Under the pieces are notes generated by a model. The model saw only the letters and a program-made list of their open reading frames with translations, was not told the DNA's origin and ran no database searches. Below are positions 18,777 through 26,746 of a stretch of DNA of 64,000 bases, piece after piece. The stretch is from the NCBI RefSeq assembly GCF_001427585.1, contig NZ_LMGY01000017.1, forward strand, positions 173,863-237,862, written 5' to 3'. Source of the stretch: Pseudoxanthomonas sp. Root630. GTDB taxonomy: Bacteria > Pseudomonadota > Gammaproteobacteria > Xanthomonadales > Xanthomonadaceae. Both the position numbers and the translations under genes were made by a program. Position 1 is the stretch's first letter. Each line of letters begins with the position of its first letter.

Positions 18777-19529
18777 ATGACCCGGATGACACAACCGATC
18801 CTGCTGGCCACCTGCCTGCTGGCCGCAGCACCCGCGGCTGCGCAAGGCGCGGGTGGGCCGCAAGGCGATCCTGCCAGGACGGAAGTCTGGAAACCGGTTC
18901 CGGCGACGGTGGCGACCCCCAGGGACGGCGCGCCTTCCGATGCCGTGGTGCTGTTCGGCGGCAAGGATCTTTCAGCCTGGGAAGCGGAGCAGGGCGGTGA
19001 GGCGCGCTGGGCGGTCGCCGACGGTGCGTTCACCGTGGTGCCGGGCAGCAAGGGGATCCGCACGAAGCAGCGCTTCTGCGACATCCAGCTGCATGTTGAA
19101 TGGCGTACTCCCACCGAAACCCGGGGTTTCGATGGGCAGCAGCGTGGCAACAGCGGCATTTTCCTGCAGGAGGTCTACGAGCTGCAGGTGCTCGACAGCT
19201 ACGACAATCCGACCTACTCCAATGGGCAGGCGGCGTCGATCTACAAGCAGGCCATTCCGCTGGTGAACGCGTCGCGCGCACCGGGCCAATGGCAGGTTTA
19301 CGACGTGATCTGGAAGGCACCACGATTCTCCGAAGGCGGCGGCCTTGTTTCGCCGGCACGCATCACGGTGCTGCACAACGGCGTGCTGGTGCAGAATGAT
19401 ACTGTCGTGTCGGGCAGGACAGAGTACATCGGCGCCCCCTCGTACCCGCCCCACGGCTGCGCGCCGATCGTCCTGCAGGATCACGACGCCAAGGTCAGCT
19501 TCCGCAATATCTGGGTGCGTGAACTCTAG
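18777..19529 (+). CDS. DUF1080 (3-keto-disaccharide hydrolase-like) exported protein
   Basis: This 250-residue exported protein has a signal peptide (LATCLLAAAPAAAQG) and a concanavalin-like beta-sandwich of the DUF1080/3-keto-disaccharide hydrolase family: VVLFGGKDLSAWE, FCDIQLHVEWRTP, GNSGIFLQEVYELQVLDSY, CAPIVLQDHDAKVSFRNIWVREL. Characterised relatives cleave or bind 3-keto-glycosides after C3 oxidation. Its place next to a GMC dehydrogenase and small subunit supports that role here. It is the last gene of the + strand arm and ends 30 bases before the convergent cytochrome c gene. Confidence 0.88.
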   Translation: MTRMTQPILLATCLLAAAPAAAQGAGGPQGDPARTEVWKPVPATVATPRDGAPSDAVVLFGGKDLSAWEAEQGGEARWAVADGAFTVVPGSKGIRTKQRFCDIQLHVEWRTPTETRGFDGQQRGNSGIFLQEVYELQVLDSYDNPTYSNGQAASIYKQAIPLVNASRAPGQWQVYDVIWKAPRFSEGGGLVSPARITVLHNGVLVQNDTVVSGRTEYIGAPSYPPHGCAPIVLQDHDAKVSFRNIWVREL

Positions 19530-19548
19530 GCAGCGGGTGGGCCGCTGC
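19530..19548. terminator. Hairpin between convergent operons
   Basis: A 7-bp stem (GCAGCGG / CCGCTGC) with a GTGGG loop lies in the 30-base space between the converging DUF1080 and cytochrome c genes. It has no long T-run, so it is a probable weak bidirectional terminator. Confidence 0.4.
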
Positions 19549-19559
19549 CCGCTTCTTGC

Positions 19560-19862
19560 CTACTTCTGCTTGAGGAAGGCGATCAGGTCGTCGATGTCCT
19601 TCTCCGAGAGCTGAGCGAAGGGCGGCATCAATCCACCACCTTTCACGATCTTTTCCTTGATCTGCTTTTCGTCCAGCCGCTCACCCACGTCGGTAAGGGC
19701 CGGAAAGGTACCCGGCATGCCGGCGCGATTCGCGCCGTGGCACGCCGAGCACTGGGCGGCATAGAGCCGGGCGCCCGTGGGCGCATCCTGCGAAGCCGCC
19801 AGGACGGGGACGAAGGTCGCCATCACGAGAGACAGGCCGGCCAGCATGACAAGTTTCCGCAT
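19560..19862 (-). CDS. Small cytochrome c (class I)
   Basis: This 100-residue exported monoheme cytochrome c has a signal peptide ending near FVPVLAASQ, the haem motif CSACH within YAAQCSACHGANRAG, and a distal methionine probably in GGGLMPPFAQLSEKD. The ending DDLIAFLKQK is typical. As the last gene of the - strand arm it is the likely electron acceptor of the GMC dehydrogenase encoded on the opposite strand. Such dehydrogenases are usually three-component: catalytic subunit, small subunit and cytochrome c. Confidence 0.9.
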   Translation of the reverse strand: MRKLVMLAGLSLVMATFVPVLAASQDAPTGARLYAAQCSACHGANRAGMPGTFPALTDVGERLDEKQIKEKIVKGGGLMPPFAQLSEKDIDDLIAFLKQK

Positions 19863-19877
19863 GGGGTGACTCCCGTA

Positions 19878-20735
19878 TCAGCGCACTGCGGCCGCAGGCA
19901 GGTGTTCGTCGAGGTAGTCCGCGCCGGCTTTGATGACCGAAGCAGGATCGTGCGGGTGGTCATGCTCGATGATGAACCACTGCACGCCCGCTGCTTCGGC
20001 GGCGGAGAGGATCGACGTCCAGTTCAGCACACCCCTGCCGACGGCAGCGAAGCCGCCTTCGTCCTGCGCTTGGCCCTGGGCTGCATTGTCCTTGGCATGG
20101 ACCGCGAACAGGCGTCCGCGAAATTTGCCCAGCGTCGCCGCCGGGTCGAGTCCGGCGCGTGCCACCCAGGCCAGATCCAGCTCGGTCTTGAGCCCGGGGC
20201 CGGCCGCTTCGAACAGCAAGTCGAGCCCTGTCTTGCCGGCGAAATCGACCAGCTCGAAGTCGTGGTTGTGGTAGGCCAGCGTCATCCCCTTGGCCTGCAC
20301 CTGTCGCGAGATGCCGGCCAGTTCTTCGCCCAGGGCCGTCCAGCCGGCCGCGTCGGTCGGCCGTTCCTTCTCGCTCAGATACGGCACCACCAGCACGGTG
20401 TTGCCGATCGCCTCGTTGAAGGCGACCACGCTATCCAGATTCGTGCGCAGATCCGCCAGTTGCACATGGCTGGAGATGACCCTGATCGAATACTTGTCCA
20501 GCAATCGCTTCAACTCCGCCGCGTCGACACCCTGCGTACCGACGGTTTCCACTGCCCGGATGCCGGCGTCGTGCACGATCTTCAATTGCTCGTCGAGCGA
20601 AGCCACATGGCGCAGCGTGTACATCTGCACCGCAACGGGCTTGGCTGGCGTAGCGGCGTCCTTGGCGAAGCCGGGCAAGGAGGAGAAGAACAGCAGCATG
20701 GCGGTTGCGATTCTGCGCAATGGCGTGATGGTCAT
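19878..20735 (-). CDS. Exported TIM-barrel sugar isomerase/epimerase
   Basis: This 285-residue protein has a Sec signal peptide (IATAMLLFFSSLPGFA) and a xylose isomerase-like TIM barrel: VAVQMYTLRH, GIRAVETVGTQG, LAYHNHDFELV, LKTELDLAWVARAG, FAVHAKDNA, WFIIEHDHP. Metal-binding His, Glu and Asp residues are present in those strands. ATG 20735 is chosen because the signal peptide starts there; the frame runs further upstream without support. Periplasmic relatives in 3-keto-glycoside clusters act as lyases or isomerases; the exact reaction here is not known. Confidence 0.85.
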   Translation of the reverse strand: MTITPLRRIATAMLLFFSSLPGFAKDAATPAKPVAVQMYTLRHVASLDEQLKIVHDAGIRAVETVGTQGVDAAELKRLLDKYSIRVISSHVQLADLRTNLDSVVAFNEAIGNTVLVVPYLSEKERPTDAAGWTALGEELAGISRQVQAKGMTLAYHNHDFELVDFAGKTGLDLLFEAAGPGLKTELDLAWVARAGLDPAATLGKFRGRLFAVHAKDNAAQGQAQDEGGFAAVGRGVLNWTSILSAAEAAGVQWFIIEHDHPHDPASVIKAGADYLDEHLPAAAVR

Positions 20736-20796
20736 GGTGTACTCGGCGGTCGGATGGATGCGGACAAGGCGGAGAGCCGATCCTGTTCTGGGTCGA

Positions 20797-21921
20797 TCAA
20801 AGGATGGATGTCCAGGCACGCGTCCTGGCCGAGGCGATGACGCGGTCGACGATGAGCGCAGAGCGCAGTCCGTCTTCGAACGTCGGCAACCCTTCAGGCC
20901 GCTCGGCGACGATGGCGCGATAGGTGTCCGCGACGAACGCGTCGAAACAGTTGCCATAGCCCTGCGCATGGCCGGGCGGCAGCACCGACAGCCGGCGCTG
21001 CTCGGCACTTCCCGCACCCGGACCGCGCACGAAGATCTCTTCGCGCTGGTCGGGCCTGCCGATCCAGAGCCGTTCGCTGTCCTCCTGATCGAACGCCACG
21101 CTCGCCTTCGCGCCGTCGATTTCGAACCACAAGCGGTTCCGGCGTCCGGCCGACACCTGGCTGACCGTCAACGAGGCCAGCGTGCCGTTGCCGGTCTTGA
21201 ACAGGGCCGCGGCCACGTCCTCGCTGGCGACCGATTGCAGGGTGCCGCCCGCCGCCGGCGTGGCGAAGCTCAGCCCGGTGGTGGCGGCCCGTTGCGCAAT
21301 CACCGTTTCGAATGCAGCGGTGACCTCCACGAAGCGTTCTCCGCTGACCCATTCCACCAGATCGCACCAGTGCGAGCCGATGTCGGCGAACACGCGGGAA
21401 GCGCCACCCAGCGCTGGATCCACGCGCCAGTTGTTGCTGGCTGGATCCAGCAGCCAATCCTGCAGGTAGCTGCCATGGATGAGTCGCAGCGGGCCCAGTT
21501 CGCCTTCGGCGATGCGTGCGCGCGCCTCTCGAACGACAGGGTGATAGCGGTAGACGAACGGCACCGTGGCTACCAGGCCGGTGGAGGCCGCCAGGTCGGC
21601 CAAGGCCTGTGCGTCCTGCCGTGTCGTGGCCAGCGGCTTCTCGCAGATCACGTGCTTGCCGGCTTCCAGCGCGGCCTGCGCCATCGCACGGTGCAGATGG
21701 TTGGGGGTGCACACATGCACCACCTGCACCTGCGGGTCGGCGAGGGCCTCCCCGATATCGCGATAGGCGCGCGGCACGTCCCAGGCCTTCGCCACGTCTT
21801 CGCCACGTTCCGGTGAGGACGCGCTGACACCGCGGACGACGGCACCGGCGAGCAAGGCCGCGCGGCGATGCACGGCGCCGATCATCCCGGTACCGACGAT
21901 GGCGACCCCCAGCTTACCCAT
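20797..21921 (-). CDS. Gfo/Idh/MocA family NAD(P)-dependent oxidoreductase
   Basis: This 374-residue cytoplasmic oxidoreductase has an N-terminal Rossmann fold (VAIVGTGMIGAVHRRA), CTPNHLHRAMAQAALEAGKH, the family signature EKPLATT, and a C-terminal alpha/beta substrate domain (IHGSYLQDWLLDP, IGSHWCDLVEWVSGE). Members oxidise or reduce sugars and inositols. In this cluster it would reduce imported 3-keto sugars, or oxidise the corresponding alcohol, using NAD(P). It lies 12 bases downstream of the MFS gene in the same operon. Confidence 0.9.
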   Translation of the reverse strand: MGKLGVAIVGTGMIGAVHRRAALLAGAVVRGVSASSPERGEDVAKAWDVPRAYRDIGEALADPQVQVVHVCTPNHLHRAMAQAALEAGKHVICEKPLATTRQDAQALADLAASTGLVATVPFVYRYHPVVREARARIAEGELGPLRLIHGSYLQDWLLDPASNNWRVDPALGGASRVFADIGSHWCDLVEWVSGERFVEVTAAFETVIAQRAATTGLSFATPAAGGTLQSVASEDVAAALFKTGNGTLASLTVSQVSAGRRNRLWFEIDGAKASVAFDQEDSERLWIGRPDQREEIFVRGPGAGSAEQRRLSVLPPGHAQGYGNCFDAFVADTYRAIVAERPEGLPTFEDGLRSALIVDRVIASARTRAWTSIL

Positions 21922-21932
21922 GCCCCGGCTCC

Positions 21933-23159
21933 TCAGCTTGCGGACGAAGAAGAGGGCGCAGCGGCGGTCGCCGGGCCTTCGCGGAACAACAGCAAGAAGG
22001 CCACCAACACGACCAAGGCCACGCCGGCCGGGAACAGCCAGATCTTCTGCCAGTCGGGGCCCGCCGGCGTGGTGTAGTGCTCGACCACCGCGCCCGAAAG
22101 GAAGGTGCCGATCAACATGCCCACGCCATAGGTGGCCAGCGTGATGAAACCTTGCGCGCTGCTGCGCACTGCCGGGCCTGCGTGGGCGTCGGTATAGATC
22201 TGGCCGGTGACGAAGAAGAAGTCATAGCAGATGCCATGCAGCACGATGCCGATGACCAGCAGCGCGAATCCGCTGCCGGCATCGCCATAGGCGAACATCC
22301 CGTAGCGCAGCACCCAGGCGGCCATGCCGACCGCCAGCATCGTCTTGACCCCCAGCCGCGCGAACAGGAAGGGCATGGCCAGCATCAGCAGCACTTCGGA
22401 CACCTGGCCCAGCGATTGCAAGCCGGCCGCGCCCCGCACGCCCAGGTCATTGAGATACGGATTGGTGAAGTTGTAGTAGAACGACAGCGGAATGCAGATG
22501 GCGATCGAGGCCAGGAAAAACACCAGGTACGAGCGCGACTTCAGCAGGCGCAGCGCGTCCAGTCCGACGACCTGGCCCAACGTGGCGTTGCGCTGCTGCG
22601 CGAGCGGGGGTGTATGGGGCAGGGTGAACGCGTACAGCCCCAGCATCAACGAAGCGGCCGCCGCCATGCGGAACGTGAGCTCCAGCCGGTGCGCCTGCTC
22701 CCAACCCAGCCAGCCGATCAGCACGCCTGCCACGATCCAGCCGATGCTGCCGGCAACCCGCACCGGTGGAAACTGTTTCTCGGGCGACCGCATATGCCGC
22801 ATCGCCACGCTGTTGACCAAGGCCAGCGTCGGCATGAACAACAGCATGTAAGCCATCACGTAGGCGGCGAAGGCATCGAAGCTGTCCGCCGTGGACGCGA
22901 ACCACATCAACGCCGCCCCGGCCAGATGCAGCACGCCCAGGATGCGTTGCGCGGCGAAGTACCGGTCGGCAATCAGTCCGACCAGGAACGGCGCGACGAT
23001 GGCGCCGATGGACTGGCTCAGGAAGGCGGTCGCCACCTGGCTTGCGCTGGCCTGCAGCGGACCCTGCACCAGATACGTGCCCAGGGTGACGAACCACGCC
23101 CCCCAGATGAAGAACTGCAGGAACATCATCGCGCTCAGGCGCGACATGGCGAACGTCAT
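21933..23159 (-). CDS. MFS transporter, nucleoside:H+ symporter-like
   Basis: This 408-residue inner-membrane protein has about 12 hydrophobic segments and opens with MFLQFFIWGAWFVTLGTYL, the start typical of the nucleoside:H+ symporter (NupG/XapB-like) branch of the MFS. In Xanthomonadaceae and Bacteroidetes, members of this branch often lie in sugar isomerase/oxidoreductase clusters, so the substrate here is probably a sugar or keto-sugar rather than a nucleoside. It lies 28 bases after the isomerase and 12 bases before the oxidoreductase gene. Confidence 0.85.
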   Translation of the reverse strand: MTFAMSRLSAMMFLQFFIWGAWFVTLGTYLVQGPLQASASQVATAFLSQSIGAIVAPFLVGLIADRYFAAQRILGVLHLAGAALMWFASTADSFDAFAAYVMAYMLLFMPTLALVNSVAMRHMRSPEKQFPPVRVAGSIGWIVAGVLIGWLGWEQAHRLELTFRMAAAASLMLGLYAFTLPHTPPLAQQRNATLGQVVGLDALRLLKSRSYLVFFLASIAICIPLSFYYNFTNPYLNDLGVRGAAGLQSLGQVSEVLLMLAMPFLFARLGVKTMLAVGMAAWVLRYGMFAYGDAGSGFALLVIGIVLHGICYDFFFVTGQIYTDAHAGPAVRSSAQGFITLATYGVGMLIGTFLSGAVVEHYTTPAGPDWQKIWLFPAGVALVVLVAFLLLFREGPATAAAPSSSSAS

Positions 23160-23186
23160 GACTTCCCCTCCCAGGTCGGTGTTCGT

Positions 23187-24239
23187 TCAAATCCCCAGCA
23201 TGCCGCGCAGCGCTTCGGGACTTGTGCCGCTGTCGGCGAAGTCGTCGAAGGCGCGCCCGGTCACGCGAATCAGATGGTCGCGGATGAAGGCGGCCCCTTC
23301 GCGCGCGCCATCTTCCGGATGCTTCAGGCAGCACTCCCATTCCAGTACAGCCCAGCCGGGGAAGTCGTACTGCGCCATCTTGGAGAAGATCGCCTTGAAG
23401 TCGATCTGGCCATCGCCCAGCGAGCGGAAGCGGCCTGGACGATCGATCCAGTTTTCATACCCGCCATAGACGCCGCTGCGCGCACTGGGGCGGTATTCGG
23501 CGTCCTTGACGTGAAAGATGCCGATGCGCTCGTGATAGCGGTCGATGAAACCGAGATAGTCCATCTGCTGCAGCAGCAAATGGCTGGGGTCGTAGAGGAT
23601 CTTGGCGCGCGGATGATGATCCACCGCGTCGAGGAAGCGCTCGAAGGTCGCTCCGTCATGCAGATCCTCGCCGGGATGGATTTCGTAGCAGAGGTCCACC
23701 CCTCGTGCGTCGAAGGCATCCAGGATGGGACGCCAGCGACGCCCAAGCTCGGCGAACGCTTCTTCCACCAGCCCCGCCGGCCGCTGGGGCCAGGGATAGA
23801 AGTAGGGCCAGGCCAACGCGCCGGAGAATGTCGCGTGCGCCGTCAGTCCGAGCCGCTGGCTGGCCTGGGCCGCCATCATCACCTGTTCGACCGCCCATGC
23901 CTGGCGCGCTGCGGGATTGCCGCGCTTTTCCGGTGGGGCGAAGCCGTCGAACAGGTGGTCGTAGGAGGGATGGACGGCGACCAGCTGGCCTTGCAGATGG
24001 GTGGACAGCTCGGTGATCTGGATGCCGTGCCGGGACAGCGTGCCGGCGATGTCGTCGCAATAGGCCTGGCTGTGGGCCGCCTGCGCCAGATCGAAGATGG
24101 AGGGCGCGCTGGTGGGCAGTTGTACGCCAGAATAGCCAAGTCCGGCGGCCCATTCGGCCAATGTGTCCAATCGATTGAAAGGAGGCTCGTCACCGATGAA
24201 TTGCGCCAGGAACAGCGCGGGACCCTTGACTGTCTTCAC
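23187..24239 (-). CDS. Sugar phosphate isomerase/epimerase (TIM barrel, cytoplasmic)
   Basis: This protein of about 350 residues starts VKTVKGPALFLAQFIGDEPPF, the usual opening of a xylose isomerase-like family found in keto-sugar clusters. Metal-site strands are visible: VDLCYEIHPGEDLHDG, AKILYDPSHLLLQQ, IGIFHVKDAEYRPS, WAVLEWECC. The frame also allows an ATG at 24272, but that start would be translated through the operator palindrome. GTG 24239 matches the family start and leaves the operator 12 bases upstream. It is the first gene of the - strand operon. Confidence 0.85.
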   Translation of the reverse strand: MKTVKGPALFLAQFIGDEPPFNRLDTLAEWAAGLGYSGVQLPTSAPSIFDLAQAAHSQAYCDDIAGTLSRHGIQITELSTHLQGQLVAVHPSYDHLFDGFAPPEKRGNPAARQAWAVEQVMMAAQASQRLGLTAHATFSGALAWPYFYPWPQRPAGLVEEAFAELGRRWRPILDAFDARGVDLCYEIHPGEDLHDGATFERFLDAVDHHPRAKILYDPSHLLLQQMDYLGFIDRYHERIGIFHVKDAEYRPSARSGVYGGYENWIDRPGRFRSLGDGQIDFKAIFSKMAQYDFPGWAVLEWECCLKHPEDGAREGAAFIRDHLIRVTGRAFDDFADSGTSPEALRGMLGI

Positions 24240-24251
24240 GGCAATAGGCCT

Positions 24252-24271
24252 TGATGCAATCGATTGCATCA
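24252..24271. promoter_or_regulatory. LacI-type operator, 20-bp perfect palindrome (copy 2)
   Basis: TGATGCAATCGATTGCATCA is perfectly palindromic over 20 bases with a central CG, and its inner 14 bases are identical to the site at 15384. It lies between the - strand isomerase operon (GTG 24239) and the divergent LacI gene (ATG 24332), so one site can repress the operon and autoregulate the repressor. Confidence 0.85.
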
Positions 24272-24331
24272 TCCTAGCATGGGGTCATCGGAGGATGCGT
24301 TGTGCAGCGCACCGGAGGTGCCAGGGCTGAT

Positions 24332-25339
24332 ATGGCAACGATCTACGACATCGCCAAACACGTGGGGGTCTCGGCAGGGACGGTATCGCGTGCGCTCTCG
24401 CGGCCGGAAAAAGTGCTTCCGGCGACGCGCGCGCGTATCGAGCAGGCGGCGGCCACGCTGGGTTATGTCCCCAACACGATCGCCAGGACGCTCAAGACGC
24501 AGCGCAGCGCCAAGATTCTGGTCACCGTGCCGGACATCGCCAATCCGTTCTTCGCGCAGATCCTGCAAGGCGCGGAAGAAACGGCACAGGCGGCCGACTA
24601 TGCCGTGCTGCTGGGCGATACGCAGCACCAGCCGGATCGTGAAGAGCGCTACGCGCAAATGCTGCGCCGAAACGAGGCGGATGGCTTGATCGTCCTGGGA
24701 CATCGGCTGCCGCCGACGGCACGCGAGATCGTCAAACAGCTAGGCCCGCATGCGCCGGTGGTCAATGGCTGCGAATTCGATCCGGCGCTGGGCATTCCCA
24801 GCGTCCATATCGACAACGCCGCCGCCGCGCGTGCCGCGATGGAGCATCTGTACGGCTTGGGGCACGAACATATCGTCGTGGTGGGTGGACCACCCGACAA
24901 TCCCCTGCATCAACAACGATTGGAAGGAGCAAGGCGCGCCGCCAGGGCGCGCGGCCGCCTTCGGCAGATGACGCTCGTTCCAGGGGATTTCTCCGTTGAG
25001 TCCGGTTACACGGCGGCCACTCAAGTGTTGGGGCAGGGCAGCGGTACACCAACGGCCGCGTTCTGTTTCAGCGACCAGATGGCGCTGGGCGTATTGGCCG
25101 CCTGTCGCGACCTCGGCCTGCGCGTGCCTCATGACGTCTCGATCGTCGGCTTCGACGATCTGGCGTCGTCCCGGTACCTCAACCCGCCCCTGACCACCAT
25201 CAGCCAGCCCATGCGCGAGATCGGCGTCCGAGCCGTAAAGCTGTTGCTTGCCATCATCGATGGTGTGGACGTGCCGCATCAGCAGACGCTGGAATTTGCC
25301 CTGATGCTGCGTGGGTCCACGGCTAAGCGTGTGGAGTAG
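24332..25339 (+). CDS. LacI-family repressor of the keto-sugar regulon
   Basis: This 335-residue LacI/GalR repressor has the helix-turn-helix TIYDIAKHVGVSAGTVSRAL at the N-terminus, hinge helix NTIARTLKT, and a sugar-binding domain ending in VGFDDLASSRYLNPPLTTI. ATG 24332 fits the family; GTG 24302, preceded by GGAGG, would add 10 residues and is possible. It is divergent from the isomerase operon and separated from it by the 20-bp palindrome. Copies at 15384 and 24252 make it the probable regulator of both arms of the cluster. Confidence 0.92.
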   Translation: MATIYDIAKHVGVSAGTVSRALSRPEKVLPATRARIEQAAATLGYVPNTIARTLKTQRSAKILVTVPDIANPFFAQILQGAEETAQAADYAVLLGDTQHQPDREERYAQMLRRNEADGLIVLGHRLPPTAREIVKQLGPHAPVVNGCEFDPALGIPSVHIDNAAAARAAMEHLYGLGHEHIVVVGGPPDNPLHQQRLEGARRAARARGRLRQMTLVPGDFSVESGYTAATQVLGQGSGTPTAAFCFSDQMALGVLAACRDLGLRVPHDVSIVGFDDLASSRYLNPPLTTISQPMREIGVRAVKLLLAIIDGVDVPHQQTLEFALMLRGSTAKRVE

Positions 25340-25480
25340 CCAGGGCACTGGTGCGCAGCAGAACGTCAGTGGGCTTTGGGCCCATGTCGGCTTCCGGCCT
25401 TGGATCCGACCGACCGACGCAACATTTTTTCGATATCGCTCTGCTGATGTTTCGTACTCAATCGCCTGCATCGGCGGTTC

Positions 25481-25760
25481 AGGGTCAAGCAGCACGATCT
25501 TGCTTGGGTCACCGATATCACCGGCCTGCGTACCGCCGAAGGCTGCCTGTATCCGGCCGTGATGATCGACCCCTATGCGCGCGGTCGTTGGAGGGTCGAT
25601 GAAGTGCGTTTCGGCGCGCGAACCGGCGATGGATGCACTGTTGAAGGCCGCCTGGCGCCGTCGACATACTCCGGGTGTCGCCAACCACTACGACCAAGCG
25701 TGCCATACAGTAGCGACAACTGGCATCGCTTCAACCACGAGCACAGCAAGACCCTGTGGC
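25481..25760 (+). pseudogene. Decayed IS3-family transposase (OrfB) fragment
   Basis: Three reading-frame pieces together match the integrase core of IS3-type OrfB. Frame one has HDLAWVTDITGLRTAEGCLYPAVMIDPYARG. A shift near 25580 continues as RAVVGGSM then MDALLKAAWRRRHTPGV. A second shift near 25700 gives YSSDNWHRFNHEHS. The DDE block order (TDIT, VVG-M, the HSDQG equivalent now NHYDQAC, SSDNW) is recognisable. The N-terminal part, OrfA and the C-terminal glutamate region are missing, and no terminal repeats were found, so this is a dead remnant. Confidence 0.7.
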
Positions 25761-26284
25761 CGAGGCTCCACGGCCCCCACGGTTGGGCGGCTGGCGCGAG
25801 CACCACGCGAGGAATGTTGAGGTGCGCGAGTGGGACGACCGCTCATCGTATACATGCATTTACTTGGCGAATGTTGTCCTGCCAAGAGAAGAGGGGTCGT
25901 TGACCTTGGCTGAGGCGGCTCCAATCGGAGCCGCGCTGGGGGGGGAAGTGCTTCAGCCGGTAGTCGCGTGATGCGGTCGTAAGGATCATCGGGGGCGGCC
26001 TCGCTTCTCTTGGGCTGCATCCCCAGAACTCCATGCATCTTCAAGGCCGTCGGCTCCGAGGTGCGTGCGCGTCACCCTGCGCTGGCCGCAGAGACATTGT
26101 GGCTTCCATGCGACGTAAGCCTTCAAAGCGCTGACGAGGGCCCTCCATGACGTCTCATTGCAGATTTCCTTCTCCGCAGGTCGCAATCCTGACTTGCGCA
26201 ATCAGCGGAAGATTCCGGGAGTTTTCTGTACACGGTTTCTAGCCTCGACCTTCAGCAATCCGGGTTTCTTGTATGGAGCGCGTC
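25761..26284. other. Non-coding or decayed stretch before the CHAT locus
   Basis: About 520 bases with no convincing gene. Short open frames on both strands have no recognisable motif and no consistent ribosome site. Local composition is less GC-rich than in the flanking core genes. Together with the transposase remnant just upstream, this suggests the decayed edge of an insertion. A small CCAATCGGAG / GCTCCGATTGG-type inverted repeat near 25920 was not interpretable. Confidence 0.4.
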
Positions 26285-26689
26285 ATGAGCCAGCGTCGGA
26301 CGATACTTCTTCATGTAGACGGAAAGTGGCTGAAAGCCGCTTGGATAGACGAACGCGGCAGAGGGATTGATGAGTCCATTCTGGGTAGTTCCGAAGCGGA
26401 CATAGCGAACGATCAAAGCATCCTCGAGCTGCTGGAATCCAGGCTGGGCGGGCATATCGGAGCGCCTGGTCTGAACATCGAGATACAGGCGGAAAGCACT
26501 GAACTGTACGAAATGCTGTCAAGGAACGAGCGCATACGTCCGCTGCTTAGTCGTCGCGTCGGGCAAGAATTCATCCGCGAAGAATTCACGGGCTGGCAAG
26601 GAGATGTTGGCGCACTGGAGGAGTCACCCCAGACAAAAGGCGCCTCGGATAACGGCATCACCGCCGAGGAAGGCGATTCGAACGAGTAA
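26285..26689 (+). CDS. Small acidic protein of unknown function, partner of the CHAT protein
   Basis: This 134-residue soluble protein is not recognised. It opens with an amphipathic beta/alpha segment (RRTILLHVDGKWLKAAWIDE), has a helical middle (SILELLESRLGG, ELYEMLSRNERIRPLLSRR), and ends in a disordered acidic tail (ALEESPQTKG to EEGDSNE). There is no signal peptide or membrane segment. The ATG at 26285 has GGAG 5-8 bases upstream; ATG 26273 is an alternative. It lies 57 bases before the giant CHAT gene on the same strand and is likely co-transcribed. An inhibitor, sensor or substrate role would be speculation. Confidence 0.7.
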   Translation: MSQRRTILLHVDGKWLKAAWIDERGRGIDESILGSSEADIANDQSILELLESRLGGHIGAPGLNIEIQAESTELYEMLSRNERIRPLLSRRVGQEFIREEFTGWQGDVGALEESPQTKGASDNGITAEEGDSNE

Positions 26690-26746
26690 AGCTCACCGGC
26701 GCACGGCGCCGTCGTGATCCCGGCATCCAGCGAAGAGGACAGTGCG

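Noticed and set aside
24240-24272. ATG start for the first isomerase inside the palindrome
   Set aside because: The added residues come from the operator itself. Family members start at the segment encoded from GTG 24239.
25986-26201. 71-codon - strand frame in the decayed stretch
   Set aside because: No family resemblance, no ribosome site, and bordered by pseudogene sequence.
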